Shown here in pieces: positions 33,815 through 42,671 of a stretch of DNA of 64,000 bases (position 1 is the stretch's first letter; each line of letters begins with the position of its first letter). The notes under the pieces were generated by a model that was given only the letters and a program-made list of their open reading frames with translations, was not told where the DNA came from and made no database searches. The stretch comes from Methanobacteriota archaeon (lineage in GTDB: Archaea > Halobacteriota > Methanomicrobia > Methanomicrobiales > Methanoculleaceae). Where the stretch lies: assembly GCA_023393455.1 (NCBI GenBank), contig JAEWLJ010000001.1, forward strand, positions 1 through 64,000, read 5' to 3'. Made by a program: the position numbers and the translations under genes.

Positions 33815-34744
33815 TCAACTTTTCTCACGGAAGAGCGCACCGAGGTCTTCGGGGAGCGTCAGGATGATCGGTTCCAGGTGCAGCCGCTCCATGAAAGCCG
33901 AGTCGCACATGGAAAAAGTGTTCGGGTTGAGCCGGGCGATGATGGAACAGAAGGCACGGTGGCCCTGCCCGGCATTTCCGGGGGCGTCAAAGAAGATCGA
34001 GACATTGAAGGCGTAGGTGCCGAGGCTGTGGTAAAAGTCGATGATCCGGAGGATACCCTCGGCCAGCGGCCCGACATACGGTTCGAGTTCATCAAGCGTC
34101 GATACCGGGAGGATCCCCCGCATCTCCCGCTCGCCGAGGGGGACGGGGTTCGCCGACCAGAAGATCTCGTCCTCGAAGAGGAACCGCTCCGAGCAGCGTT
34201 CGCGTTCTACGAGGTCGTCCCAGTAGAGGCGGCCATGGTCTGCGAAATAGCGGCGGCCGCCGGAGATATAGAGGTCTGCAAGTCGTGTGGGCTCTGCATC
34301 GGCGATGCCCTGCAGGTGTGGGTGGACGATGCTCGCACCCGCCGACGGGAGGTGATTCCAGTTGATGCTCGCATACCCGGGAGAACGAGCGAGGGCCTCA
34401 GCCGTTCCGGATATGGCGTCCGCAAGGCACTGCGCATCGAACCGGCCGGGCCCGTGATCGGGTGTGATCACCGTGACCACGTGGCGCCCGGCGAACGGGT
34501 AGAGGTTCGGGAACGTCACGCTCTCCCCGCACCGGAGCCGGGTGCCGTCCTCGAACGTCGGGGTGAAGGTATCGATAGCACCGGGACAGAAGGGACAGCC
34601 GTCGCGGGATGAAGGCATGGCAGGAGCGGCATCGATCTGTCTCTCAACCCGGACAGGACTGATCCGGCAGCGGATGCCGGTGAGAGTCTCCTGGCGGTAC
34701 TGGAGGATTCCTCGTTCCGTCAGGATCTCGCGGGTGGTGAACAT
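33815..34744 (-). CDS. GalT/HIT-superfamily nucleotidyltransferase
   Basis: The 309-residue protein has the galactose-1-phosphate uridylyltransferase layout: an N-terminal CPFCPGAIDTFTPTFEDG (zinc-site-like CxxC), FPNLYPFAGRHVVTVITPDH, and the active-site region INWNHLPSAGASIVHPHLQG with the HPHxQ histidine triad form. It probably transfers a nucleotide between sugar phosphates; the exact substrate is unknown. A TATA box TTTTATACG at about 34774-34782 lies 30 nt before the ATG, suggesting a leaderless transcript. Confidence 0.8.
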   Translation of the reverse strand: MFTTREILTERGILQYRQETLTGIRCRISPVRVERQIDAAPAMPSSRDGCPFCPGAIDTFTPTFEDGTRLRCGESVTFPNLYPFAGRHVVTVITPDHGPGRFDAQCLADAISGTAEALARSPGYASINWNHLPSAGASIVHPHLQGIADAEPTRLADLYISGGRRYFADHGRLYWDDLVERERCSERFLFEDEIFWSANPVPLGEREMRGILPVSTLDELEPYVGPLAEGILRIIDFYHSLGTYAFNVSIFFDAPGNAGQGHRAFCSIIARLNPNTFSMCDSAFMERLHLEPIILTLPEDLGALFREKS

Positions 34745-34869
34745 GACCCTTCATACTCCGGTTGGGGCGCCGTGCGTATAAAACCCTGTCCGGATTGCGG
34801 ACGGTAGTGCCGGAGACTACGGCGAGACCCGGGAGCACCTAGCCGGTGTCAATTATCCGGTAATACCGT

Positions 34870-34876
34870 AAAAAAA
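34870..34876 (-). terminator. T-tract after mer
   Basis: Seven T on the minus strand, 20 nt after the mer stop codon. Confidence 0.5.
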
Positions 34877-34895
34877 GCGATTGGGTTCTCCCGCC

Positions 34896-35888
34896 TCAGA
34901 CAACGTACTTGCCGAGGAGGCGGATGGAGTTGGTCATGTCGGGGCCGAGCGGCGAGCCGAAGATGATCTGGGTAACTCCAGCCTTTGTAAGGTCTTCGCA
35001 CTTCTGCTTGACCATGTCGGGGGTTCCGGCGATGGTGAAGGCGTCGATCTCCGCGTCGCCGACGAGTCCGCCGACGGTCTTGAAGTCGAAGCGGCCGAGT
35101 GCCTCCTTGATCTTCGCGACGTTGTCCAGGTTGAGTCCGTGGCGCTGGAGAAGCGCGGGCGGAGATCCGGCGGCGATGAATGCGGCAACAATCTTTGCGG
35201 CATTCCGGGCCTTCTTCTCGTCCCTGTCGATGGACATGGCGGTGTAGGCGCCGACGTCGAACTTCTTCTTGTCGACTGCTTCCATCGCCTTCTTGATGAT
35301 CGGGATGGCGACGTCGAAGTCCTTGGGGTTCGAGGCGTTGATCAGGGCGCCGTCACCGATGGTTCCGGCGAGCTCGAGCACCTTGGGACCCTGGGCACCG
35401 ATGTAGACCGGGATGCCCTTCTTGCCAGGCAGGTTGACGCCGGTCAGCTTGGCGCCGTCGTAGTCGAAGAATTCCAGGTTGCCGGACTTCTTGACTTCCT
35501 CACCGGCGAGGAGCTTGCGGATCTGCTCGACGCCTTCCTTCAGGTGACCGACAGGCTTGACGGGGTCGATCGCGAGCTTCGGGAGCGTCGAGAGGTCGCC
35601 GGGTCCGATACCGAGGACGGCACGTCCGTCGGAGATCTCGTTCAAGGTAGCCATGAAGGATGCGATGGCTGCCGGGGTGTCGGTGAACGTGTTCATGATG
35701 CCCGGGCCCATCTTGATCGTGTCGGTGTTTGCCGCGATCATGGCAAGGGTCGGATATGCATGACGGTTGTTGTAGTGGTTGGTGATCCAAGCGTAATCGA
35801 TATCCTTCGACTCTGCAAGCTTGGTGTAGTTCACCACCTGCTTGACGTTGATTGATCCGGGCACAAATTCAATTCCATATGTAGTCAA
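34896..35888 (-). CDS. mer: F420-dependent methylenetetrahydromethanopterin reductase
   Basis: Mer reduces methylene-H4MPT to methyl-H4MPT with reduced F420, the step after Mtd and before Mtr. The protein is 330 residues of the luciferase-like fold: TTYGIEFVPGSINVKQVVNY, AWITNHYNNRHAYPTLAMIA, MGPGIMNTFTDTPAAIASFM and VLGIGPGDLSTLPKLAID. The start is probably TTG 35888: GAGGTG (35897-35902) stands 8 nt before it and homology begins there; no ATG is near. TATA AATATATTTAA at 35925-35935 gives a leader of about 15 nt. Confidence 0.94.
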   Translation of the reverse strand: MTTYGIEFVPGSINVKQVVNYTKLAESKDIDYAWITNHYNNRHAYPTLAMIAANTDTIKMGPGIMNTFTDTPAAIASFMATLNEISDGRAVLGIGPGDLSTLPKLAIDPVKPVGHLKEGVEQIRKLLAGEEVKKSGNLEFFDYDGAKLTGVNLPGKKGIPVYIGAQGPKVLELAGTIGDGALINASNPKDFDVAIPIIKKAMEAVDKKKFDVGAYTAMSIDRDEKKARNAAKIVAAFIAAGSPPALLQRHGLNLDNVAKIKEALGRFDFKTVGGLVGDAEIDAFTIAGTPDMVKQKCEDLTKAGVTQIIFGSPLGPDMTNSIRLLGKYVV

Positions 35889-35903
35889 GGCTATGCACCT
35901 CAA

Positions 35904-36246
35904 TGAGTAGTTATGTGCGGGGGGTTAAATATATTATCATTTTGAGCTCTCCAAACGTCACGCACAGCACAGGTAGTGCAAAACGGAGATGTGTAACGGG
36001 TTCTCCCGGGCATCAGGCTATTCTTCTTCCTTACCCGGGAAGAGGCCCCAGCAGGGGAGAGTTAAACCGGAACGCTCTAATAGGGGAGTTACGCGATTGA
36101 TCGGGTTTCGTCCATCCCGAACCGCACAGAAACGTATATGTTCGTCCGCCCACATATTCATCATTACTTCTTGATGATATTCATGCTTCTTTCGCGGCAA
36201 AGGTCACCCCGGGCATGCGAAGGTATCGGACGGGGAGCATAATCAT
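35904..36246. promoter_or_regulatory. Divergent mer/tubulin-like promoter region
   Basis: The mer TATA box is at 35925-35935. For the plus-strand gene, GTATATG (36134-36140) is a TATA candidate, followed by an inverted repeat with arms ATATTCATCA (36154-36163) and TGATGATAT (36172-36180) at the expected start of transcription. No gene was found in this gap. Confidence 0.45.
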
Positions 36247-38190
36247 ATGCGAGTGCTGACGATAGGACTGGGCGGCGCCGGCTCGAGGGTTGTGGATCAA
36301 CTCTACGACCATGACCAGCGTAGCAGAGTCTACTGCATGAGTGCGGTAGCGATCGACATCGACCCGAACTCCCTGCTGCAACTCCGCCATCTCCCGAACC
36401 CTGCAAGGATCTTCTTCCCGCGAGTCGATATCCCCGATCACGATCTCGTCACGAATGTGATCGATATCGAGGAGGTGATGACTCGCCTCCAGAGCATGGA
36501 TACGATGGAGATCGACGCCATCCTCCTCTGTTGCGGCCTCGGGGGCAGCGTCATCGATATCGCGCCGCTCATCGTCGCCGAGATCCGCAAGTCCTATCTG
36601 GAGCCGATCTTCGCTCTTGCCATGCTGCCGTGCCTGGAAGAGGGGAAGCGGGTCTCGGCCAAGGCCGCCGATGACATCGACGTGATCCAGGGGCTCGTCG
36701 ATGCCGTCATCCTCTTCGACAACGAGACCTGGTCGCAGAAGATCAAGGCGGCCGCCGCTGCAGACGAGGCCGAGAACGCCGGCGTCATGGGTCAACTGCG
36801 CCAGATCCCCACCGGGTCGGACCCGAGAACGCGTTACAACATACTCAACGAGAAGATTGCGCGCCAGATCGGCCTTCTCCTTCGCGCCGGAGAGTTCAAC
36901 GAATCGGGTCTCGACGTCGCGGAGATCGTTCTGGATGCCGGGGAGGTCTTGAACACCCTGAAGGGCAACGGGTTCGTCGCGGTCGGCTACGCCACGGAGC
37001 GACTGCCGACCGGATGGCGAAACACCTTCCGCCGGCGGCAGTCGCTGAAAGACTTCATCCAGGGTTCGCAGGAGAAGGCCGCCCGGATCATCTCCCTCGC
37101 CAAAAAAGCGGTCTATGAAGACGTATCGGTTCCCTGTGACCTCACGAGCGCCGACAAGGCGCTGGTGCTGATCGCCGGGCCTTCGGCCGAACTCTCGATG
37201 AAGGGGTTTCAGACCGTCCGAAAATGGATCGATCGGAGCATCGCCGGACTCGAGATGCGATCGGGCGACTATCCGGTGAAGAGTACGTCGTATGTGGGGA
37301 TCATCATCGTTCTCTCGGGGCTCACCAACATTCCCCGGGTCGAGGAACTCCGGGAGATCCGGACGGAATACCAGCTTGAATGCGAGGAAGAGCGACTGAG
37401 GATCGAGGAAGAGGCGCGACTGCGCGAGGAGGGGGAAGTTCTCGCGGCCGGCACTGTCTCCGAAGTGCCGGACGACAGCGATATCCCCGGGTTTGCCTCG
37501 CCCCTTGAGTCGGCATATCTCGAGGAGACCGGATACATGGCGGAACCAACCACACCGGAGAAGGATGAGATGATCTCGCTCCCGGGCAGCGGCGAGAGCG
37601 ACCACAAGCGCAGGGACGATACCATCGACATACTCCCGAAATCCGAGAAGAAAGAGGATGACGGAGCACTCATCCTCCCCCCGAAACCGGGCGGGAGGGA
37701 GATCGATCTCGTCGGGTCGGCCTCCGTCACCTCTTCGATGCCCGCCCCGAAGAACTCCACCTTCGGCCTGAAAGGGATCGCCATCGAGAAGGCAGGGCCT
37801 AAAGACGATGCAATAACCTATTCCGCATCATTCAAGCCCGTGCAGCGGCCGAAAGAGGGGGCGCTCTCGGCAGACGCGGGCACCCTGGAACGTGGGATGC
37901 AGCGACCGAAAGACGGGGTGTTCACCGGCGACCGCGTCACGCTCGGTCAGGGGATGCAGCGGCCGAAGGACGATCTCTTCGAAGAAGCCGGTCTACGCGT
38001 ACGCGAAGGGGCGCCCTTGCCGAAGGATGGGCCTTCCGGCCGGGGACTTGCCCGGCCCGGCCCGGCCCCAAAAGAGGTCGATCCCGCGCGAGGAAAACTC
38101 GCGGTGATCGACGCAGCCGCCCGCAGGCAGAAGAGCCGGGACGACGAGAGGCGATCGGACGAGACGGACAGCGGGATCACCTGGCTGTAG
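36247..38190 (+). CDS. Tubulin/FtsZ-superfamily GTPase-like protein with long repetitive tail
   Basis: Residues 1-370 look like a divergent tubulin/FtsZ GTPase domain: MRVLTIGLGGAGSRVVDQLY (first nucleotide loop), DAILLCCGLGGSVIDIAPLI in the place of the tubulin signature GGGTGxG, then PIFALAMLPCLEEGKRVSAK. Residues about 370-400 form a charged coiled coil (EYQLECEEERLRIEEEARLR); the remaining 250 residues are low-complexity, Pro/Lys/Asp-rich and contain three copies of an approximately 19-residue unit headed by QRPKEG, QRPKDG and QRPKDD. It is not a canonical FtsZ (no conserved C-terminal peptide). It may be a membrane-associated cytoskeletal or scaffold protein. Its end overlaps the convergent regulator gene by 14 nt. 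Confidence 0.65.
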   Translation: MRVLTIGLGGAGSRVVDQLYDHDQRSRVYCMSAVAIDIDPNSLLQLRHLPNPARIFFPRVDIPDHDLVTNVIDIEEVMTRLQSMDTMEIDAILLCCGLGGSVIDIAPLIVAEIRKSYLEPIFALAMLPCLEEGKRVSAKAADDIDVIQGLVDAVILFDNETWSQKIKAAAAADEAENAGVMGQLRQIPTGSDPRTRYNILNEKIARQIGLLLRAGEFNESGLDVAEIVLDAGEVLNTLKGNGFVAVGYATERLPTGWRNTFRRRQSLKDFIQGSQEKAARIISLAKKAVYEDVSVPCDLTSADKALVLIAGPSAELSMKGFQTVRKWIDRSIAGLEMRSGDYPVKSTSYVGIIIVLSGLTNIPRVEELREIRTEYQLECEEERLRIEEEARLREEGEVLAAGTVSEVPDDSDIPGFASPLESAYLEETGYMAEPTTPEKDEMISLPGSGESDHKRRDDTIDILPKSEKKEDDGALILPPKPGGREIDLVGSASVTSSMPAPKNSTFGLKGIAIEKAGPKDDAITYSASFKPVQRPKEGALSADAGTLERGMQRPKDGVFTGDRVTLGQGMQRPKDDLFEEAGLRVREGAPLPKDGPSGRGLARPGPAPKEVDPARGKLAVIDAAARRQKSRDDERRSDETDSGITWL

Positions 38191-39142
38191 CGTCCGATAT
38201 TTTTTCAAACGGTATGGTTCCTGCGCCGATCTCGGTTTTTATGGCATAGCCTTTCTCAACAGCGTGCCCAATCATGTTCATGCCACTGAACGCAACGACG
38301 GGGAGGCGGTAGGGGTGCTCTGGGAGGTTGAACTCGCCGATGCCCCCCCCGGCGGGGAAGGTGAAGCCGCACTCCCCCATCAGGCCGACGGTCGTCTCCA
38401 CACGGTGGCGTGCGGCCGCAGGCACCGCACGGACGGTTGCAAGCGCGACGCCGGCCCGGGTCGTCACCAGCCGGTCGATCGAGGTGAGCCCGGCGGATAT
38501 GAAGAGGTGGAGCGGGTCGACCGACGTCCCGCGGTAGCCGATGAGATCAAGGAACCCGGCAGAACCGTCTTCGTCGACGGCAAGCCTCCCCGCGTACTCG
38601 AGCCTTGTCGGGATACCCATTTTCTGGAGGATGCCGTCCAGCGTGACGCTGCAGGCCGTCATGATTCCGGCGTGGCCCTCGGGTATGCGGGGGTCGGAGT
38701 CGACGATCCGGTAGGCGGAGAGGAACCCGTAACCTGCTGCCACCACCTCGTCGAAGGCTGTCGTGACGGCCCCGAGATCCTCTTCCCACACGAAGGAGAG
38801 GTTGTAGGCGACGCTCCCCGTTGCGGTCAGGGGATCGAAGGTGCTCCGGAAGGCGAGCTGTTCGAGCCGCGATATGATGAAACCGAGTCGCTGACCGACG
38901 AGCGCGCTCTCGCTCTCAGCGATCCCGGCCTCGGTGAGGAGGCGGCCACGGTTTCCGGCCTTCTCCGTAAACCCCATCTCATCGAGGTACTGGAGGTAGT
39001 ACTGGACGGCGCGGTCGCTCAGGACGAAACCCCTCTCGGCCATCTTCTCGCTCAGCCGTTTTGCACCCAGGGGCTCGTGCGATTCCGCAAGGATCCGCAG
39101 GATTTCAAGATATTTCCGTTCAGAGCGTATCGACGGACTCAT
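38177..39142 (-). CDS. NrpR-like regulator (winged helix plus one DUF128 domain)
   Basis: The 321-residue protein has an N-terminal winged helix (SERKYLEILRILAESHEPLG, KRLSEKMAERGFVLSDRAVQ) followed by one NrpR/DUF128 sensor domain (RLGFIISRLEQLAFRSTFDP, GTSVDPLHLFISAGLTSIDR, FTFPAGGGIGEFNLPEHPYR). NrpR represses nitrogen-assimilation genes and senses 2-oxoglutarate; this is the single-domain form. Its ATG overlaps the upstream dCTP deaminase-family stop by 4 nt, so the two are co-translated. Confidence 0.8.
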   Translation of the reverse strand: MSPSIRSERKYLEILRILAESHEPLGAKRLSEKMAERGFVLSDRAVQYYLQYLDEMGFTEKAGNRGRLLTEAGIAESESALVGQRLGFIISRLEQLAFRSTFDPLTATGSVAYNLSFVWEEDLGAVTTAFDEVVAAGYGFLSAYRIVDSDPRIPEGHAGIMTACSVTLDGILQKMGIPTRLEYAGRLAVDEDGSAGFLDLIGYRGTSVDPLHLFISAGLTSIDRLVTTRAGVALATVRAVPAAARHRVETTVGLMGECGFTFPAGGGIGEFNLPEHPYRLPVVAFSGMNMIGHAVEKGYAIKTEIGAGTIPFEKISDATAR

Positions 39143-39564
39143 CGTGTATGCACCGTGCCAAGGCTGTCCTGGTACCGGCCCTGGTAGAGTCGGTCGCCGT
39201 TCAACACTTCCTGCAGGATCATCTGTACGATCCGGTCGCCCGCTGCAAGGCGGATCTCCTCGGTGCCGGCGTTTGTCAGGCAGAGCGTCAGCTGGCCGCG
39301 GAACCCGGGGTCGACGAACCCGCCGCCGAGGAGGACGCCGCGACGGGCGAGCGAGGAGCGGCACCGGAGGGTTGCGGCGAGGTCGGCAGGGAGTTCCACC
39401 CGCTCGATAGAGGAGACAAGGGTGCATACGCCGCGCGGAAGGACGGTCTCTTCGGCCGCCCGGAGGTCGTAGGATGCGGGCTGCCGGGATTCGAGGCGGT
39501 ACGGCTCGATGACGAGATCGCCGTTCTCGCGCCGGCGATCGATCTCGCTGGATGAGAGGATCAT
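39139..39564 (-). CDS. dUTPase/dCTP deaminase-family protein lacking the deaminase glutamate
   Basis: The 141-residue product (start MILSSSEIDRRRENGDLVIE) has the family core RCRSSLARRGVLLGGGFVDP and GFRGQLTLCLTNAGTEEIRL. The Asp of FVDPGFRG, shared with dUTPases, is present. In dCTP deaminases the strand that follows ends in a catalytic Glu (for example IVLEF or ITLEI); here the position is Cys (LTLCL). The protein is also shorter than typical deaminases (about 175-200). I infer a dUTPase-like or non-deaminating role. ATG 39564 is chosen at the family start. Confidence 0.75.
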   Translation of the reverse strand: MILSSSEIDRRRENGDLVIEPYRLESRQPASYDLRAAEETVLPRGVCTLVSSIERVELPADLAATLRCRSSLARRGVLLGGGFVDPGFRGQLTLCLTNAGTEEIRLAAGDRIVQMILQEVLNGDRLYQGRYQDSLGTVHTR

Positions 39565-39619
39565 TGTATAGAGTACTGACATAAAAACGCTTAATAACTT
39601 ACGATAGAAACCGAAGAGG

Positions 39620-39691
39620 GGACTCATGGGGTAGTGGACATCCTTTTGGGCTTCGAACCCAAGGACGCGGGTTCAATTCCCGCTGGGTCCG
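39620..39691 (+). tRNA. tRNA-Arg (anticodon TCG)
   Basis: Full cloverleaf: acceptor GGACTCA/TGGGTCC, D-stem GGGT/ATCC, anticodon stem TTGGG/CCCAA with loop CTTCGAA (TCG), T-arm GCGGG TTCAATT CCCGC. CCA is not encoded. No intron. A T6 run follows at 39695-39700. Confidence 0.92.
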
Positions 39692-39694
39692 TCG

Positions 39695-39700
39695 TTTTTT
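39695..39700 (+). terminator. T6 run after tRNA-Arg
   Basis: GTCG then TTTTTT directly after the tRNA; a likely terminator for the tRNA transcript. Confidence 0.5.
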
Positions 39701-39731
39701 GGGGTGCGCAAACCCACGCACCCCAATTTCG

Positions 39732-42671
39732 TTACATGATGCGGATGTACGCGGCGTGCTGCTCCCCGACACGGATGGGGGGGAAGAGCAGTCCAGCATC
39801 GGCTACGTCGTCCGCAGAGGCGCGTACCCGGATCAAGTATTCGCCCGGCGGGAATGCCCGGACATCGAGAGATGCGGCCTCACCGGTCACGGTCCCGAAC
39901 CGCACCCAGGAGAGGCCGCCGTCGTTCGAGTGCTCTACGGACTCGGTCAGGGTCCCCGCTCCGGTGTAGGTGAGGTCCCAGGCAGCAGTGAGGATCTCCC
40001 TGACCGGTTCCATGCAGGTGTAGCGCGGGTTTGTGAGTGTGAGCGTCGCGGAGCCGAAACCCGTGTTGCTGAGATCCGGCACGGCGGTGACGAGGGTGTC
40101 GGGGAGGGGGAGTTTTGCCGCGTCGTTGAACGTGATCGTTGAGCCGGGCCCGAAGACGTTGATGTTGCCGTCGGTCAGCGCCCTCAGGCGGAACGTCGCC
40201 TCCCAGGTCTGACCGAGGTGAACCGTCCCGATCGCGAACTTCAGGTTGCGGTCGTCGCTCCAGTCGTCGGTCTGGTTGATGGTCGTCGGGGAGATGATCG
40301 CATGATTCCCGGTCTGGTTCTCGACCCAGCTCGTGATGACGGTCGAGACCCCGTCTTCGTAAACGTAGGAGAATACGCCGGACCCTTCCCGGTCTTCGCC
40401 GTTGACCTGGACTGTGCTGAAGTCGAGGCTCATCGTGGTGTTGACCCCGGCCTCCGTCTTGAGGACCCCGGCGATATCGGTGTAGATCGGCCCCAGGGCA
40501 TCCGGAGCCGGTGCGTGATAGTATCTCCCGCCGGTCGATTCGGCGATGCTCCGGAGCGTCGATCTCGCGTCACTGGAGAGGCTCTCCGAGTACGAGATCG
40601 TGAAGATGCGGATGTCGTTGTCCGCAGCGTAAGTTGCCAGGTTCTGCCAGTTCGAGGGGAGATCCGCGTACCGGTAGTAACTCCGGGCCAGTGTGTCGTA
40701 GCCTTCCGGCGAATGAGGGGTCGAACCCGAGCCCCGGGCAAGCGGGTCGCCGTACCAGTTGTAATCGCCGTCAGAGAGTAGCACCACGGCCTTTACCGAA
40801 TCGTCGCCTGCAGCGGCGACCAGGTGGTCGATCGAGACCTTCAGCCCGTGCCGGAGCGGGGTGCCGTGGTCGGGGACGATGCCGTCGAGCGCACCCTTCA
40901 CCGCCGGGAGATCGCGGGTGAGCCCGAGATCGAGCGTTGCGTAGTCGTCGTAGGTCTTCGGGTAGGTGTAGTCGTTATCGATCTCGTGCGTGCCGATGCC
41001 GGAGTTGGCACCGGGACGCGAGATGGATCCTTTACGCCCGAACGAGACGGCGGCCGCGCGATCATGGTTCTCCGAGAACTGATCCACGAACGCCTTTGCC
41101 GCCTCGCGGACGGAGTGCATCCGGTCGGGGTCGTCGTAGAGCATGCTCCCCGACCGGTCGGTGCAGATCACCACATCGATCGGGTCCGGCCGGAGCGCCC
41201 ACCCATCGCCTTTGAGCCGGATGGTAACATCCACCGTGTCGTTCACCGCCACCGTCCCGGGAGAGACCTCCGCCTCCACCGAGAGGAAGGGGTAGTTCTC
41301 CCAGGCCAGGGGTATCGTCCGTGTGGTGTCGTTCCACGTGGCGACGACATCGCACCCGCCCCTCGCCGCAGCGCTCCAGCGCGGATCGGTCCGGTCGGTG
41401 GTGAACGTGCCGGGGTAGAACCGGACGGCCGCGTAGCCGTCGTCATCGGTCTTGGCAGAGGACGCAGAGAGATAGGGGGCGGCGACCTGCACGAATTCGC
41501 CGGCATCGATGTTCCGGACGGCGAAGGTCACGTTCTCTCCGGCGACCGGGTTTCCTTTCACATCGACGACCTTTGCACGGAGAGTTGCCGGTCCTGAGCC
41601 GGGCACGTCGAGGCTCGGCATCGACTGGGGGTTTGCCGACAGAAGCATATCTGCAGGAGCGGTGTGGACGAACTCGACGACCTGCGATGCCGTCACGCTT
41701 GCGTTGTCCACGGCGGTTGCGTTGACGGTGATCCTGCCGGTGGTATCCTTCGGGCCGTAGGTAAGGCGGGCGACGCCCGTGCCGTTTGTCGTCAGGACGG
41801 TGCCTTCCCCTGCAAGGGAGGTGGCGACCCGGATATCCCGGCCGGCTGCGGGGTTGCCCCAGGAGTCGAAGAGCCGGTAGGTCAGGGTGAACGTGCTCTC
41901 TCCGTCGGCAGGCTGGTAGGGCTCCGGGTCGGCATCGGGGTTGACCGAGACGGCGATAGCGGCCGGGTCTCCGGTCGGGAGGCCGCGGATGGAGATGTAG
42001 CGATCGATCCCGCCGGAGAGAGCGGTTATCCGGACGATGTTCTCACCGACGGCCCGGCCGGTTCTGAAAGGCACCTGGACGTGTCCGGTGGCGTTGGCTG
42101 TCCGCTCTATCCCGGGCACCGGCGCCCCCAGATCGTCGATGAAGACGGCATCGTCGTCGACCGAGCCGACGCTGAAGCGGACGGTCTCGGTGCCCCGGGT
42201 ATCGTCCACCGGGTTGCCGTACCGGTCGGCCAGCCCCACGGTGATGACGGTGACGTCACCTGCGGCAACCTCGAACTCGTAGTCGAGGTAGGTGATGCGG
42301 CTGGCCGGGCCGTGATCGATCGGGAGGGAGAACGTCTCCTCTACAGCCCCGGCCCGTGCGGTTATCACGGCGACGCCGCTCGTTCTGCCGGGGATGAACG
42401 CCGTGGTCGCGGTTCCGGATGCACCGGTGGTGACGGTCGCGGGCGATATGCGCCCGAAGACCGGGTCGACCTCGAACGCCACGGTGCAGTTGTCGAGCGG
42501 CATCCCGCTCCCGTCGAAGACCTGCACGGTTATTTCAGCGGGCTCGGCTCCGCCTGCCGCGAGCCAGCCGAGATCGCTTGAGAGGGTGATCCGGCCGGGG
42601 GCTGTCGCACTCACCGCAGGAACGATCAGGCCGAGCAGGATCGCGAGGAGTACCACTTTTTTGAAATTCAT
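39732..42671 (-). CDS. Large surface protein with Ig-like repeats and a VWA domain (paralogue A)
   Basis: The 979-residue protein has a signal peptide (MNFKKVVLLAILLGLIVPAV), about four bacterial Ig-like (invasin/Big-type) modules (residues about 25-460; recurring GNPV plus VFAV-type strands), then a von Willebrand A domain with MIDAS CTDRSGSMLYDD near 510 and KAVVLLSDGDYNWYG, and C-terminal beta domains ending AAYIRIM. No PGF-CTERM or membrane helix at the C-terminus, so it may be held by other surface proteins or released. It is a paralogue of the next gene upstream. TATA CTTATATATATT is at 42701-42712. Confidence 0.8.
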   Translation of the reverse strand: MNFKKVVLLAILLGLIVPAVSATAPGRITLSSDLGWLAAGGAEPAEITVQVFDGSGMPLDNCTVAFEVDPVFGRISPATVTTGASGTATTAFIPGRTSGVAVITARAGAVEETFSLPIDHGPASRITYLDYEFEVAAGDVTVITVGLADRYGNPVDDTRGTETVRFSVGSVDDDAVFIDDLGAPVPGIERTANATGHVQVPFRTGRAVGENIVRITALSGGIDRYISIRGLPTGDPAAIAVSVNPDADPEPYQPADGESTFTLTYRLFDSWGNPAAGRDIRVATSLAGEGTVLTTNGTGVARLTYGPKDTTGRITVNATAVDNASVTASQVVEFVHTAPADMLLSANPQSMPSLDVPGSGPATLRAKVVDVKGNPVAGENVTFAVRNIDAGEFVQVAAPYLSASSAKTDDDGYAAVRFYPGTFTTDRTDPRWSAAARGGCDVVATWNDTTRTIPLAWENYPFLSVEAEVSPGTVAVNDTVDVTIRLKGDGWALRPDPIDVVICTDRSGSMLYDDPDRMHSVREAAKAFVDQFSENHDRAAAVSFGRKGSISRPGANSGIGTHEIDNDYTYPKTYDDYATLDLGLTRDLPAVKGALDGIVPDHGTPLRHGLKVSIDHLVAAAGDDSVKAVVLLSDGDYNWYGDPLARGSGSTPHSPEGYDTLARSYYRYADLPSNWQNLATYAADNDIRIFTISYSESLSSDARSTLRSIAESTGGRYYHAPAPDALGPIYTDIAGVLKTEAGVNTTMSLDFSTVQVNGEDREGSGVFSYVYEDGVSTVITSWVENQTGNHAIISPTTINQTDDWSDDRNLKFAIGTVHLGQTWEATFRLRALTDGNINVFGPGSTITFNDAAKLPLPDTLVTAVPDLSNTGFGSATLTLTNPRYTCMEPVREILTAAWDLTYTGAGTLTESVEHSNDGGLSWVRFGTVTGEAASLDVRAFPPGEYLIRVRASADDVADAGLLFPPIRVGEQHAAYIRIM

